Shown piece after piece: positions 11,459-19,766 of a stretch of 64,000 nucleotides of DNA. A program made the position numbers and the translations under genes. Within the stretch, counting starts at the first letter, position 1, and each line of letters starts with the position of its first letter. The stretch is from Vreelandella andesensis (lineage in GTDB: Bacteria > Pseudomonadota > Gammaproteobacteria > Pseudomonadales > Halomonadaceae): positions 1-64,000 of the forward strand of contig NZ_RZHG01000001.1 of the NCBI RefSeq assembly GCF_003989795.1, written 5' to 3'. The notes under the pieces are model-generated. The model had not been told where the DNA came from, ran no database searches, and saw only the letters and a program-made list of their open reading frames with translations.

Positions 11459-12201
11459 TGACTGCCTCCGCTAAGTTGATCACTCAAGCGCTGAGCCTCG
11501 GCCACATCCAGGCTGCCTTCGTAAATAGCGCGGCCGGTAATTGCGCCCAAAATGCCGCTATCCGCGACATCACACAGTGCACGAATATCATCTAAATTGG
11601 TAACGCCGCCAGAGGCAATGACGGGTAAGCCGCCTTCACGGGCTAATGCAGCGGTGGCTTCCACATTGACGCCTTGCATCATGCCGTCTCGAGCAATGTC
11701 GGTATATACGATGCTGGAAACGCCGTCATTAGCAAAACGCTTGGCAAGCTCGGTCGCCTTTAAAGTGGATACTTCTGCCCAGCCATCAGTGGCCACATAG
11801 CCATCTTTAGCATCCAAACCGACAATAATATGGCCGGGAAATGCACGGCACATTTCGCCCACGAAATCGGGTTCTTTGACCGCTTTTGTCCCAATGATGA
11901 CGTAAGAAACCCCCGCATTTAGGTAATGCTCAATGGTGTCAGCCGAGCGGATGCCGCCGCCAATTTGAATGGGCAGGTTAGGGTAGGCACGTGCAATTGC
12001 TGTGACGGCATCGCCGTTTACCGGCTTGCCCTCAAATGCGCCGTTTAGGTCAACCAGGTGTAGGCGACGAGCCCCCGCTTCTACCCAGCGGGCGGCCATG
12101 GCAACAGGGTCATCGCCATAGGACGTCGCATCTTCCATACGGCCTTGTTTCAAGCGCACACACTGGCCGTCTTTGAGATCAATCGCGGGAATTACCAACA
12201 T
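11455..12201 (-). CDS. hisA: ProFAR isomerase
   Basis: Phosphoribosylformimino-AICAR isomerase, which opens the ProFAR ribose by an Amadori rearrangement to give PRFAR, the HisF substrate. A TIM barrel of 248 residues. [17 protein letters not shown] carries the catalytic Asp8, and the second Asp is in VGLDAKDG. Phosphate loops IQIGGGIRS and ASGGV are both present. It is homologous to HisF and overlaps it by four bases, the usual A-F pairing. Confidence 0.98.
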   Translation of the reverse strand: MLVIPAIDLKDGQCVRLKQGRMEDATSYGDDPVAMAARWVEAGARRLHLVDLNGAFEGKPVNGDAVTAIARAYPNLPIQIGGGIRSADTIEHYLNAGVSYVIIGTKAVKEPDFVGEMCRAFPGHIIVGLDAKDGYVATDGWAEVSTLKATELAKRFANDGVSSIVYTDIARDGMMQGVNVEATAALAREGGLPVIASGGVTNLDDIRALCDVADSGILGAITGRAIYEGSLDVAEAQRLSDQLSGGSQ

Positions 12202-12212
12202 AGTGAAACCTC

Positions 12213-12854
12213 TCAGGGCGTCCAGGTGACAAAATTTTCTAGCAGGCGAAGGCCCGCACGGGAGCTTTTTTCAGGGTGGAACTGCACGGCGAAGGTGGCC
12301 TCGCGGCCAATTGCCACGTGGGCGCAAATCTTACCGTACTGAGTGGTACCAAACACGTGGGCATCGTCAGTCGCATTGACGTAGTAGCTATGCACAAAAT
12401 AAAAGTGTTCGTTGTCGTCAATGCCTGCCCACAGAGGGTGATCGTGATGCTGTGCCACAAGATTCCAACCCATGTGCGGTACTTTTAAGCGCTGTTCGTA
12501 ATCATCTCGCATATTGGCTGGAAAGCGATCGACGCTGCCTTGGAAGAAGCCCAGGCACTCTACGCCGCCATTTTCTTCACTGCGCTCCATCAGCATTTGT
12601 TGACCCACGCAAATGCCCAGCAGTGGTTTGGCCTGACGGGTAAGAATATCATCGACCAAGCCGCGTAGCTCGGTACGCTCCAGTTCGCCTACGCAGTCTC
12701 TAATAGCCCCTTGGCCCGGAAGTACCAGGCGCGTTGCACCTAAAATACGTCGAGGGTCGCGGGTAATAATCACGTTTTCGTGGGTGACGTGCTCAAGCGC
12801 TTTTGCCACAGAGTGCAAGTTGCCCATTCCATAATCGATTACCGCGATGGTCAT
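12213..12854 (-). CDS. hisH: Imidazole glycerol phosphate synthase, glutaminase subunit
   Basis: Class I amidotransferase that supplies ammonia to HisF. 213 residues, with the intact triad: Cys82 in LLGICVGQQ, and His193 and Glu195 in VQFHPEKS. The oxyanion segment PGQGAIRD is also present. It sits 11 bases upstream of hisA. It is a useful contrast to the gene at 8742-9434, which has the same fold but no Cys. Confidence 0.98.
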   Translation of the reverse strand: MTIAVIDYGMGNLHSVAKALEHVTHENVIITRDPRRILGATRLVLPGQGAIRDCVGELERTELRGLVDDILTRQAKPLLGICVGQQMLMERSEENGGVECLGFFQGSVDRFPANMRDDYEQRLKVPHMGWNLVAQHHDHPLWAGIDDNEHFYFVHSYYVNATDDAHVFGTTQYGKICAHVAIGREATFAVQFHPEKSSRAGLRLLENFVTWTP

Positions 12855-12906
12855 AAAGCACTCCTTATTATCACTGGCGAGCTACCGTTAGCTGTCATAC
12901 TCGGCA

Positions 12907-13500
12907 TTATAGGCTTCCTTTAGTGGACGGCATCTGCCCCACCATGCGTGGATCTTCTGCCACCGCCATCCGTAGTGCGCGACCAAACGCTTTAAAAATA
13001 GTCTCAGCCTGATGGTGAGCATTAAAGCCTTTTACATTGTCGATATGCAGTGTAACTCGCGCATGGTTAACGAAACCCTGGAAAAACTCCCAAAACAGTT
13101 GGGTGTCCATACGGCCAATGGTATCGCGGGTGAAGTCGACATTCATATAAAGGCCAGGGCGGCCGGAAAAATCGATAACTACCCGAGACAGTGCTTCGTC
13201 GAGGGGAACATAAGCATGTCCGTAGCGGTAAATGCCGCGTTTATCGCCAATAGCTTGGTGAAACGCTTGGCCCAGGGTAATGCCTAGATCTTCGACCGTG
13301 TGGTGATCATCGATGTGCAAGTCGCCTTTCGCGTCAATATCGAGATCCACCATCCCATGACGAGCCACTTGATCAAGCATATGATCAAGAAACGGAACGC
13401 CAGTGTCACAGCGAAGACGTCCTTCGCCGTCTAGGTTGACGCTGACCGTAATCTGCGTTTCGTTGGTGTCACGGCTTACCGTGGCAATACGCGCTGACAT
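12907..13500 (-). CDS. hisB: Imidazoleglycerol-phosphate dehydratase
   Basis: Removes water from imidazole glycerol phosphate to give imidazole acetol phosphate, the HisC substrate. 197 residues, the monofunctional form without the N-terminal histidinol phosphatase domain of E. coli HisB. Metal-binding motifs DDHHTVED and HHQAE are present. The ATG at 13498-13500 has ggag before it; in-frame codons upstream to 13626 are not conserved-looking. It is the first gene of hisB-hisH-hisA-hisF-barrel. The 206-base gap to the divergent acetyltransferase gene must hold the promoter. Confidence 0.97.
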   Translation of the reverse strand: MSARIATVSRDTNETQITVSVNLDGEGRLRCDTGVPFLDHMLDQVARHGMVDLDIDAKGDLHIDDHHTVEDLGITLGQAFHQAIGDKRGIYRYGHAYVPLDEALSRVVIDFSGRPGLYMNVDFTRDTIGRMDTQLFWEFFQGFVNHARVTLHIDNVKGFNAHHQAETIFKAFGRALRMAVAEDPRMVGQMPSTKGSL

Positions 13501-13706
13501 GTTGCATCTCCTGCGCTGGTGCGCACTATGAGGGGGTATCGGTGGATCGTCGGGTAATGTCATCACCGCTGAATCAATGCATAAGCTACGACCAAAGCAA
13601 CCATTATAGTGAATCGGTGCCCCCATCCGCTACAATGCGCGAAAGGTAGCCGCCTTTGCTGGCGGTAGAATAGCAGCCTTGCTGCTTTGGCAAAGAGGAT
13701 TTTACC

Positions 13707-14189
13707 ATGCCGGTGACACTGCAATACGTCGACCAGGCTCGTTGGGAAGCAGAGGAGCAGGTGCGTATCGACCTAATACGCATTTACGAAGATGCGCCTC
13801 AAGAACGAATGCCTACACCAACGGTCCCCCCTTTTATTGAACAGCACTTAAAAGGACAGCACTTTTTTGCCTGCGCACATTTTAACGATCGGCTGCTCGG
13901 TGCAGTGGCGTTAAAAGAAGCACCTGATCGCGCGTGGTGGCTCTCAGAGCTGTGCGTGCGTAAACCCACCCGGCGGCGCGGCGTCGGCACGCGATTAATG
14001 GCATTAATAGTCGAGCAGGCAAAAAAAGAAGGGCGTGTGCTGCGCATCGAAACATCATCGCTGCCGTTGGCAGATCAAGTGCTGCTCTCAAAGCTTGGCT
14101 ATCGTCCTATCGCCAACAAATCATCTGCACAGCCGGGTGCACCTGTCACCAGTGATTTTGTCGAGCTAGACCCACAAGGAAAAGGGTAA
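13707..14189 (+). CDS. PanZ/PanM-like GNAT protein
   Basis: A GNAT-fold protein of 160 residues. The acetyl-CoA loop RRRGVGTRL is clear. Around it are segments that resemble E. coli PanZ (PanM): QVRIDLIRIYED near the start, AHFNDRLLGAVAL, and ELCVRKPTRRRGVG. PanZ binds aspartate decarboxylase PanD, triggers its self-cleavage and couples it to CoA level. The protein is longer than the E. coli form of 127 residues, mostly at the C terminus. gagg precedes the ATG. Its stop shares a base with the asmA start (TAATG). The PanZ role is inference; a general acetyltransferase is the alternative. Confidence 0.75.
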   Translation: MPVTLQYVDQARWEAEEQVRIDLIRIYEDAPQERMPTPTVPPFIEQHLKGQHFFACAHFNDRLLGAVALKEAPDRAWWLSELCVRKPTRRRGVGTRLMALIVEQAKKEGRVLRIETSSLPLADQVLLSKLGYRPIANKSSAQPGAPVTSDFVELDPQGKG

Positions 14190-16522
14190 TGAATCAGCTA
14201 TTACGTATTTTGCTGGCCGCGGTAGGTATTTTAGCGATCGTTGCCGTTGCCGCAGTGGTGTATGTCACCACGTTTCTTGACCCAGAAGACTTCAAACCTC
14301 GGCTAACCGCGGTGGTGGAAGAAAAAACCGGCCTGAACCTAGCGTTGGAAGGCCCTATCACATGGTCGTTTTATCCGCGTATAGGGGTCAGTGTCGAGCA
14401 GGCAAAAGCATGGCTGCCGGAGCAAGCTAAAGACGAAATTGCGTTTGCCGCCATTAATCGTGCTGAAGTGAGCGTAGCCTTCGCCCCCTTTTTACGCGGC
14501 GAAATTGCCGTCGATGGCTTAACCCTAGACGGTATGCGTTTAAACCTTGAAAAAAATGAACAAGGTGAAGGTAATTGGCAGCCGTTGCTGGAGCGTCTCG
14601 CCGAACAGGGTAATGAAACAGCGGAAACGGTACTGGCACCCGCAAGCGCAGGCCCCAATGCAGATGCTGGTAATTTGTCGGTGGTGCTGAATATTGCCAG
14701 CGTCGAAGTGAAAGATGCCGACGTCCGCTTTCGTGATAAGCAAAGTCAAGCGCTTTGGCGTGTGCAACCGCTCAATATTTCAGGGACCAACGTTAATCCT
14801 TTGCGCTCTTTCCCCTTAAAAACCATGTTTACGCTGACTAAGCATAATCGCTTAGATGCAGAAGTGTTGGAACGTACACCAGATCTGACTAGCGAGGTGA
14901 ATCTCGAAACTCGGCTTCGTCTAGGCTTAGAAGATGAACAGCTGATTTTTGAAAACACACAGTTGACAACTCGTACGCGACGTTCTGGAGAAAGTGACCC
15001 GCAACAGCTCAGTCTCAAAGCAGCGGAGATAATAGCCCGAATGGCTGAACAACAGCTTACAATTCGTGAGGGCGTTATAGACGCAGGTTTACAACATCCT
15101 GAAAACTGGCAAGGTAGCCTAGCGCTTTCATTAGCATTTGGTTTAGAGAGTGACTATGCAGCACAGACTGCTCAGTTTAAAGATGCTCAATTAACCGGGC
15201 CAGATGGCCTGAAGGTAAGTGGCCATCTTAATATTGCCCAGCTACTAGACGCTCCTCAGTACAGCGGGCAGCTTACCGCGGCTCCTTTTACATTGCGTCC
15301 TTGGCTCTCGCGGATGGGCGTAACGCTGAACACAACCAACGAAGCAGCGCTAAGTGATGTGGCAATGACCAGTCCTATTGAAGGTGATATGGCGCAACTC
15401 ACACTTCCGCGTCTCTCATTGGTGGTTGATGACAGTACCTTCACGGGAAACATTTCCGCCGCGTTGGACGGTACTCAGCTCACCTTCAATCTAGAAGGAG
15501 ACCAGTTGAATATCGATCATTATCTGCCTGGACCAGAAACAGCTCAGCAAGCTAGCCTAGGCTTACTTCGCAAAGCCTTCTCCCAAACCGACGGAGCGCT
15601 ATTGCCTCAGGCATGGCTTAGCACGCTATCGTTAGAAGGGGATCTAAGCGTCGATCAACTTCAGCTGGCCAGCTTGACGTTCGACGATACCTCGCTGAGT
15701 TTGCGCGGAGAAAGTGGAGTGCACCAACTGACGGCCTTTGAGTCTCGCTTTTATGGCGGCGAGCTTAATTCGACGGGCCGACTTGATGCCACCAAAGATG
15801 TACTCGAATGGCAGCTTTCCCCACGTATCCGTGATGTTCAATTGGCACCGCTGATCGAAACGTTTAGTGAGGAAGCCTCCCCATTGCGAGGCCGGTTTAA
15901 CGTAGATGGAGCGCTAACGACTCAAGGTAATCGCCGTGACGTGCTCACCAGTAATCTTAATGGTGAGCTAAATGCACGACTGAACGACGGCGCTATTTTG
16001 CAAACGAATATCTCTCAGCAGTTGTGTGAGGTAGTGGCGCAGTTAGAGGGCGAAGGCACTCTTCGCGAATGGGAACCTGACACACGCTTTGAGCGGTTTG
16101 ACGCGACTTTTCAAGTGCGCAATGGCGTAGTGAACAGTGACGATTTGCTTATCACTCTTCCAGGCATTGATGTGCAGGGTAAAGGTGAGTTCAATCTCAA
16201 TACGTTGAATTTCTCTACGCAAGCAAACGCGAGGCTGGTCGATACCGCTGATGCGGCGTGTAGTGTGAATCCGCGTTTTGAACAGCTGCCGCTCCCGGTT
16301 CGCTGCGAAGGCCACGTAGGCGACGATAAAACCCAGTGGTGTCGATTTGATCGGTCAGCCTTCCAAGCAGCGGTGATAGACCTGCTGCGAACTGAAGCAG
16401 GCAGCCGCGTTGAAGAAGAGCTGGAAAATCGGTTGGGCGATTCGCTTGATCAGATCGATGAACGCCTAGGAGAAGGTGCTGGTCAGGAGCTTCGTGAGGG
16501 AATTCGTCGTCTATTTAACTGA
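14189..16522 (+). CDS. asmA: AsmA family protein
   Basis: Large inner-membrane-anchored periplasmic protein of 777 residues. One N-terminal membrane helix (ILLAAVGILAIVAVAAVVYV) is followed by the AsmA domain, beginning with DPEDFKPRLTAVVEEKTG. The long beta-rich middle and the C-terminal AsmA_2 region, with LNGELNARLNDGAI and VVNSDDLLITLPGIDVQGKG, are typical. AsmA proteins belong to the repeating-beta-groove family thought to help move phospholipid to the outer membrane. It is translationally coupled to the upstream GNAT gene and followed by a terminator. The coupling is an odd pairing with no known functional link. Confidence 0.92.
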   Translation: MNQLLRILLAAVGILAIVAVAAVVYVTTFLDPEDFKPRLTAVVEEKTGLNLALEGPITWSFYPRIGVSVEQAKAWLPEQAKDEIAFAAINRAEVSVAFAPFLRGEIAVDGLTLDGMRLNLEKNEQGEGNWQPLLERLAEQGNETAETVLAPASAGPNADAGNLSVVLNIASVEVKDADVRFRDKQSQALWRVQPLNISGTNVNPLRSFPLKTMFTLTKHNRLDAEVLERTPDLTSEVNLETRLRLGLEDEQLIFENTQLTTRTRRSGESDPQQLSLKAAEIIARMAEQQLTIREGVIDAGLQHPENWQGSLALSLAFGLESDYAAQTAQFKDAQLTGPDGLKVSGHLNIAQLLDAPQYSGQLTAAPFTLRPWLSRMGVTLNTTNEAALSDVAMTSPIEGDMAQLTLPRLSLVVDDSTFTGNISAALDGTQLTFNLEGDQLNIDHYLPGPETAQQASLGLLRKAFSQTDGALLPQAWLSTLSLEGDLSVDQLQLASLTFDDTSLSLRGESGVHQLTAFESRFYGGELNSTGRLDATKDVLEWQLSPRIRDVQLAPLIETFSEEASPLRGRFNVDGALTTQGNRRDVLTSNLNGELNARLNDGAILQTNISQQLCEVVAQLEGEGTLREWEPDTRFERFDATFQVRNGVVNSDDLLITLPGIDVQGKGEFNLNTLNFSTQANARLVDTADAACSVNPRFEQLPLPVRCEGHVGDDKTQWCRFDRSAFQAAVIDLLRTEAGSRVEEELENRLGDSLDQIDERLGEGAGQELREGIRRLFN

Positions 16523-16562
16523 GCATTCATAAACGTTTTGATGTCACTCACTCAAAACGTGT

Positions 16563-16590
16563 AGCGCCGGCCTTAGCGCCGGCGCTTCTT
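16563..16590 (+). terminator. Terminator after asmA
   Basis: Nine-pair GC-rich stem (agcgccggc at 16563-16571 with 16578-16586), six-base loop, then tctttg. The T tract is short, so termination may be partial. Confidence 0.65.
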
Positions 16591-16667
16591 TGCCGGTCAT
16601 CCGGCCCTATCGCAAGGCCAACGGACGGCTAACCGCAGGATGCCGCTTTACTGTTTAAGGAAATTTT

Positions 16668-17810
16668 ATGGCCGACATGCCAACGCCGTGCCTTGCGGCG
16701 GAAGAGTTTCAGCGCCGTTTGCTTAATTGGTTTGACCAGTATGGTCGGCATGACCTGCCTTGGCAGACGCCTCGCAGCGCCTATCGGGTATGGGTATCTG
16801 AAATTATGCTCCAGCAAACTCAGGTCGCCACGGTCATTCCCTATTTCGAACGCTTTATGGCGCGATTTCCCACGTTAGAAGCGCTGGCTAACGCGCCTCA
16901 AGACGACGTACTGCATCTGTGGACAGGACTTGGCTACTACGCTCGTGCCCGTAATCTACACAAGGCGGCCCAAGTAGCGTTAGAAGACCACGACGGCGAA
17001 CTGCCCACCACAAGTGTCGAGGCGTTGATGGCGCTGCCCGGCATAGGCCGTTCCACTGCGGGCGCAATCATCGCGCAAAGCTCTGATAAGCAAAGTTCTG
17101 ATAAACAACGCTCTGATAAGCAAATCCCTGGTCAACAGGCCGCGATTTTAGACGGCAATGTAAAACGATCAATGACTCGCTTACATGCTGTTTCTGGCTG
17201 GCCAGGTAAGCCAGCGGTAGAGCGTTCACTGTGGGCGTTGGCTGAGTACTACACGCCCGATACCCGTCTTGCCGATTATACCCAAGCCATCATGGATTTC
17301 GGCGCCACGCTATGTAAACGCAGCAAACCTCATTGTCTGATTTGCCCATTTAACGACGTATGCCGAGCCTACGCCCAAGGCGAGCCGCAGCGCTTTCCCG
17401 AGTCCAAGCCTAAAAAAACCTTGCCCACGCGTGAAACCATTATGCTGATGTTGCGGGATAGGCAAGGACGGGTTTGGTTAGAGCGGCGGCCGCCCAGCGG
17501 GCTATGGGGAGGCCTATGGAGCCTCCCCCAATTCGAACGCCATGGTGATTTGAACGATTGGCTAGCCGATCATGTGGTTGCCCCAGAGCGCCATGCACCA
17601 CTGGTCAGCTTCACGCACACCTTTAGCCATTTTCGCCTATCGATTACACCTCAGCCGGTCAACTGCGATAGGCTGAACGGCGTAAGAGAAGACGGCGTAT
17701 GGTACGACGTTAATGATCCGCCTACGCTCGGCTTGGCAGCGCCGGTTAAATCACTGTTGAGCCAGCTGGCAACGTTTACCCTAGACCCAGCGCCAGGACC
17801 ATCGCGTTAA
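16668..17810 (+). CDS. mutY: Adenine DNA glycosylase MutY
   Basis: Removes adenine paired with 8-oxoguanine. Order: HhH glycosylase domain with SEIMLQQTQV (catalytic Glu) and LPGIGRSTAGAI; the catalytic Asp in ILDGNVKR; a [4Fe-4S] cluster with Cys spacing 6-2-5 in CKRSKPHCLICPFNDVC; and a Nudix-like C-terminal domain that reads 8-oxoG. Length is 380 residues. Oddity: between the HhH motif and the catalytic Asp loop, residues 138-152 are three copies of a five-residue SDKQ-type unit, encoded by three 15-bp repeats (17079-17123), an insert not found in E. coli MutY. It is followed by the yggX-type gene, a common gammaproteobacterial order. Confidence 0.96.
   Translation: MADMPTPCLAAEEFQRRLLNWFDQYGRHDLPWQTPRSAYRVWVSEIMLQQTQVATVIPYFERFMARFPTLEALANAPQDDVLHLWTGLGYYARARNLHKAAQVALEDHDGELPTTSVEALMALPGIGRSTAGAIIAQSSDKQSSDKQRSDKQIPGQQAAILDGNVKRSMTRLHAVSGWPGKPAVERSLWALAEYYTPDTRLADYTQAIMDFGATLCKRSKPHCLICPFNDVCRAYAQGEPQRFPESKPKKTLPTRETIMLMLRDRQGRVWLERRPPSGLWGGLWSLPQFERHGDLNDWLADHVVAPERHAPLVSFTHTFSHFRLSITPQPVNCDRLNGVREDGVWYDVNDPPTLGLAAPVKSLLSQLATFTLDPAPGPSR
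17079..17123 (+). repeat. Three 15-bp tandem repeats in mutY
   Basis: Units agctctgataagcaa, agttctgataaacaa and cgctctgataagcaa run head to tail and in frame. They differ at only a few bases, which suggests slippage expansion. They add a charged flexible loop to MutY. Confidence 0.92.
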
Positions 17811-17870
17811 GGTCACCGGCGGTGTTACGTTGGCCAACCGTGCCGCTATTTATTAGGAAGGAGTACCTCC

Positions 17871-18146
17871 ATGAGCAACACAGTGTTATGCCGAAAGTAC
17901 CAGCAAGAATTACCCGCTCTGCCGTTTCCACCGCTACCGGGTAAGCAGGGCCAAGAAATTCAATCCACGGTGTCTAAGCAGGCCTGGGAGGAGTGGCAAG
18001 CGCTGCAAACGCGGCTGATCAATGAAAAGCACCTGAACATGCTTGAGCCAGAAGCACGCGCTTACCTGATGGATCAAATGCAACGTTTTCTAGACAACGA
18101 ACCCACGGATCAAGCCGAAGGTTACGTGCCGCCGGCCCAGGCGTAA
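17871..18146 (+). CDS. yggX: Probable Fe(2+)-trafficking protein YggX
   Basis: Small cytosolic protein of 91 residues, normal for the family. NTVLCRKYQQELPALPFPP at the start carries the single conserved Cys, followed by EIQSTVSKQAWEEW and the conserved LINEKHLNM. YggX is linked to oxidative-stress resistance and protection of Fe-S enzymes, in E. coli under SoxRS. Placement after mutY, itself an Fe-S enzyme, matches other gammaproteobacteria. aggaaggag precedes the ATG. A terminator follows. Confidence 0.95.
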   Translation: MSNTVLCRKYQQELPALPFPPLPGKQGQEIQSTVSKQAWEEWQALQTRLINEKHLNMLEPEARAYLMDQMQRFLDNEPTDQAEGYVPPAQA

Positions 18147-18184
18147 GTGTTTAGTAAGTAAGGCTATAGAAAAGAACCCGGTGT

Positions 18185-18207
18185 AAGCCACGGTTGGCGT
18201 GGCTTTT
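18185..18207 (+). terminator. Terminator after yggX
   Basis: Eight-pair stem aagccacg/cgtggctt (18185-18192 with 18198-18205), five-base loop, then tt. The T tract is short. Confidence 0.65.
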
Positions 18208-18273
18208 GCCAGTTATTGGTTCTGCTATGAAGTGCGCTAAGCGGGTGACTAGAAAGAAAGTTTCACGAAAGTG

Positions 18274-18302
18274 TTGACGAAAAGCTGAGTTTTTAGTTTA
18301 AT
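18274..18302 (+). promoter_or_regulatory. Sigma-70 promoter of the tRNA operon
   Basis: The -35 box TTGACG (18274-18279) and -10 box TTTAAT (18297-18302) are 17 bases apart, the best spacing. The start would fall near 18309, about ten bases before tRNA-Phe. The bases after the -10 (acgcaccg) are GC-rich, like the discriminators of stringently controlled stable-RNA promoters; that last point is inference. Confidence 0.8.
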
Positions 18303-18318
18303 ACGCACCGTTGGCAGC

Positions 18319-18394
18319 GGCCAGATAGCTCAGTTGGTAGAGCAGGGGATTGAAAATCCCCGTGTCGGCGGTTCGATTCCGTCTCTGGCCACCA
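18319..18394 (+). tRNA. tRNA-Phe (GAA)
   Basis: Complete cloverleaf of 76 nt: acceptor ggccaga/tctggcc, D arm with agctcagttggtagagc, anticodon stem ggggat with loop carrying GAA, T arm ggttcgattcc, and an encoded CCA. It is first in a three-tRNA operon. Confidence 0.97.
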
Positions 18395-18399
18395 AACGT

Positions 18400-18474
18400 T
18401 GGGGTATCGCCAAGTGGTAAGGCACCGGTTTTTGGTATCGGCATTCCCAGGTTCGAATCCTGGTACCCCAGCCA
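18400..18474 (+). tRNA. tRNA-Gln (TTG)
   Basis: Cloverleaf of 75 nt, with acceptor tggggta/taccca pairing and encoded CCA. The anticodon loop reads TTTTGGT, anticodon TTG, closely like E. coli glnU family tRNA. The anticodon stem has one G-T wobble. Its wobble uridine is a target type for the MnmH encoded at 7615. Confidence 0.96.
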
Positions 18475-18546
18475 TTGCCAACAAGATTTCTTGTTGATTG
18501 CAAAACTTAATAGTGAAGCAATCATGTTCTCAAGAAAACGCGAAGC

Positions 18547-18622
<76 letters not shown>

Positions 18623-18662
18623 CTAAAAAGTGGTTAAAATCAGAGCGTTAGAGAATTAGATT

Positions 18663-18690
18663 AAGCCGCCCAAAAGGGCGGCTTTTTTGT
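18663..18690 (+). terminator. Terminator of the tRNA operon
   Basis: Nine-pair stem aagccgccc/gggcggctt with aaaa loop, followed by a run of T. A textbook intrinsic terminator. Confidence 0.92.
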
Positions 18691-18767
18691 GTGTGTCTAC
18701 AAAGTGACTTAACGTAAGAAGCAATGGGTTTCGCAGTGCAAATTATCAATAAATTATCAATAAACTA

Positions 18768-19217
18768 TCAATAAAGGTGCACAGCCTCAAACACCGCTAC
18801 GGGTTTGCCGTTGGCATTTTGGAGCGATAGGGTGTCGCCGTCTACTTGCCAAGCGTGTATCTGCTGTAAGGTGCTGAGCATTACCTGCTCATTACGCATT
18901 TGGGGGGTTGGGCAGGCCATCATCGTAGTAGCTACCTGTTCAAACGTTAGCCGTTTACCTGCAATGCGGTAGCTACCTATCAAGGTATTACAGCCAGTTG
19001 ATCCGGCTAGTCGTGTGTTTTCTTCATGAAGCACGAGGTGAGGTTCACGAAAGTTGTCAGCATTAGTGATGGGCTGACCCTCAAGCGTGACCAGTTTCCA
19101 ATACGTATTGGTGAGCGCTTCGTCAGGTTTTTTTCCTTGGTAATGCGCTGAATGTGTTTGGCATCCGCTGGTCAGCAGCAGAGCCATAGTAAATGCGATA
19201 AGGGATAGCTTTTTCAT
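18768..19217 (-). CDS. META-domain lipoprotein (HslJ-like)
   Basis: 149-residue lipoprotein. The signal peptide ends in lipobox LLTSGC, then a META domain: NTYWKLVTLEG, LAGSTGCNTLIGSYRI, TFEQVATTMMACP and WQVDGDTLSL are the usual marks. The two Cys in the GCN and ACP segments are the pair conserved in HslJ. The family is linked to heat shock and novobiocin resistance in E. coli, but its chemistry is unknown. It is convergent with the tRNA operon and divergent from the AT-rich patch to its right. Confidence 0.88.
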   Translation of the reverse strand: MKKLSLIAFTMALLLTSGCQTHSAHYQGKKPDEALTNTYWKLVTLEGQPITNADNFREPHLVLHEENTRLAGSTGCNTLIGSYRIAGKRLTFEQVATTMMACPTPQMRNEQVMLSTLQQIHAWQVDGDTLSLQNANGKPVAVFEAVHLY

Positions 19218-19289
19218 AAAGTGTTTCTCTAAGTTTTACTGTATAAAATAATAACTTGAATACCCTGCTAGATAAATAAGCCTCAGAAG

Positions 19290-19484
19290 GTGAATGGCGA
19301 AAATAATCTATTGGATGATAGAGATGGCGAATATATAGCGTGGGATCAGCCTATATATGAATATGTATCTTTAATTTGGCTGAGTAGGCATAGTAAAAAG
19401 CTCCAGGTAAGGGGGGATGTCTTTCACAAAGTAGTTAGTCGCATTAAACGTACGCGCTATGAGCGCAGAAAAATTTTTGGCTGA
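19290..19484 (+). CDS. Hypothetical small protein (64 aa)
   Basis: Open frame of 64 codons beginning with GTG, in a 549-base AT-rich gap. The N-terminal half is acidic and aromatic (DDRDGEYIAWDQPIYEY), the C-terminal half strongly basic (SRIKRTRYERRK). I do not recognise it. A possible aagg lies immediately before the GTG, too close to be a normal ribosome site, so the start is uncertain. It is followed after 14 bases by another tiny ORF, as in a small operon. It may be a real accessory gene or chance. Confidence 0.35.
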   Translation: MNGENNLLDDRDGEYIAWDQPIYEYVSLIWLSRHSKKLQVRGDVFHKVVSRIKRTRYERRKIFG

Positions 19485-19498
19485 CAGGTTAGGTAGCA

Positions 19499-19603
19499 AT
19501 GATAGGTGTTTTATATATCGTAATGATTTTGTTTGTAATGTTCGTATTGTCGAGTTTTTTCATTAAAAATAATGGCGTAAGCGTTATTTTTGATAAATAT
19601 TAA
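19499..19603 (+). CDS. Putative single-pass microprotein (34 aa)
   Basis: ATG at 19499 with aggt six bases upstream, then 34 codons to TAA. Residues 2-22 are almost wholly hydrophobic (GVLYIVMILFVMFVLSSFF), then a short polar tail KNNGVSVIFDKY. That is the look of a small inner-membrane protein. It starts 14 bases after the stop of the 64-codon frame. No homologue is known to me. Confidence 0.4.
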   Translation: MIGVLYIVMILFVMFVLSSFFIKNNGVSVIFDKY

Positions 19604-19766
19604 TATTTAGATATTTAAGAATTTAGCTGCTTAGGCTTCCAGTTCGCCTTGTTTAATTATTCAGCGTTGTCTATATTCTCAGTCGCGCAAATAGTTTTTA
19701 ATTTTTTTTAATTGTACTTTTGGGATGGAGTGCATGATTTTTGTCTAACTACAACGGAGTGTAGAG
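19604..19766 (+). other. AT-rich leader of the Crp/Fnr-type gene
   Basis: Strongly AT-rich, with poly-T tracts near 19696-19712. It probably holds the promoter of the regulator at 19767. I see no clear -35/-10 pair and no sharp palindrome. Confidence 0.4.
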
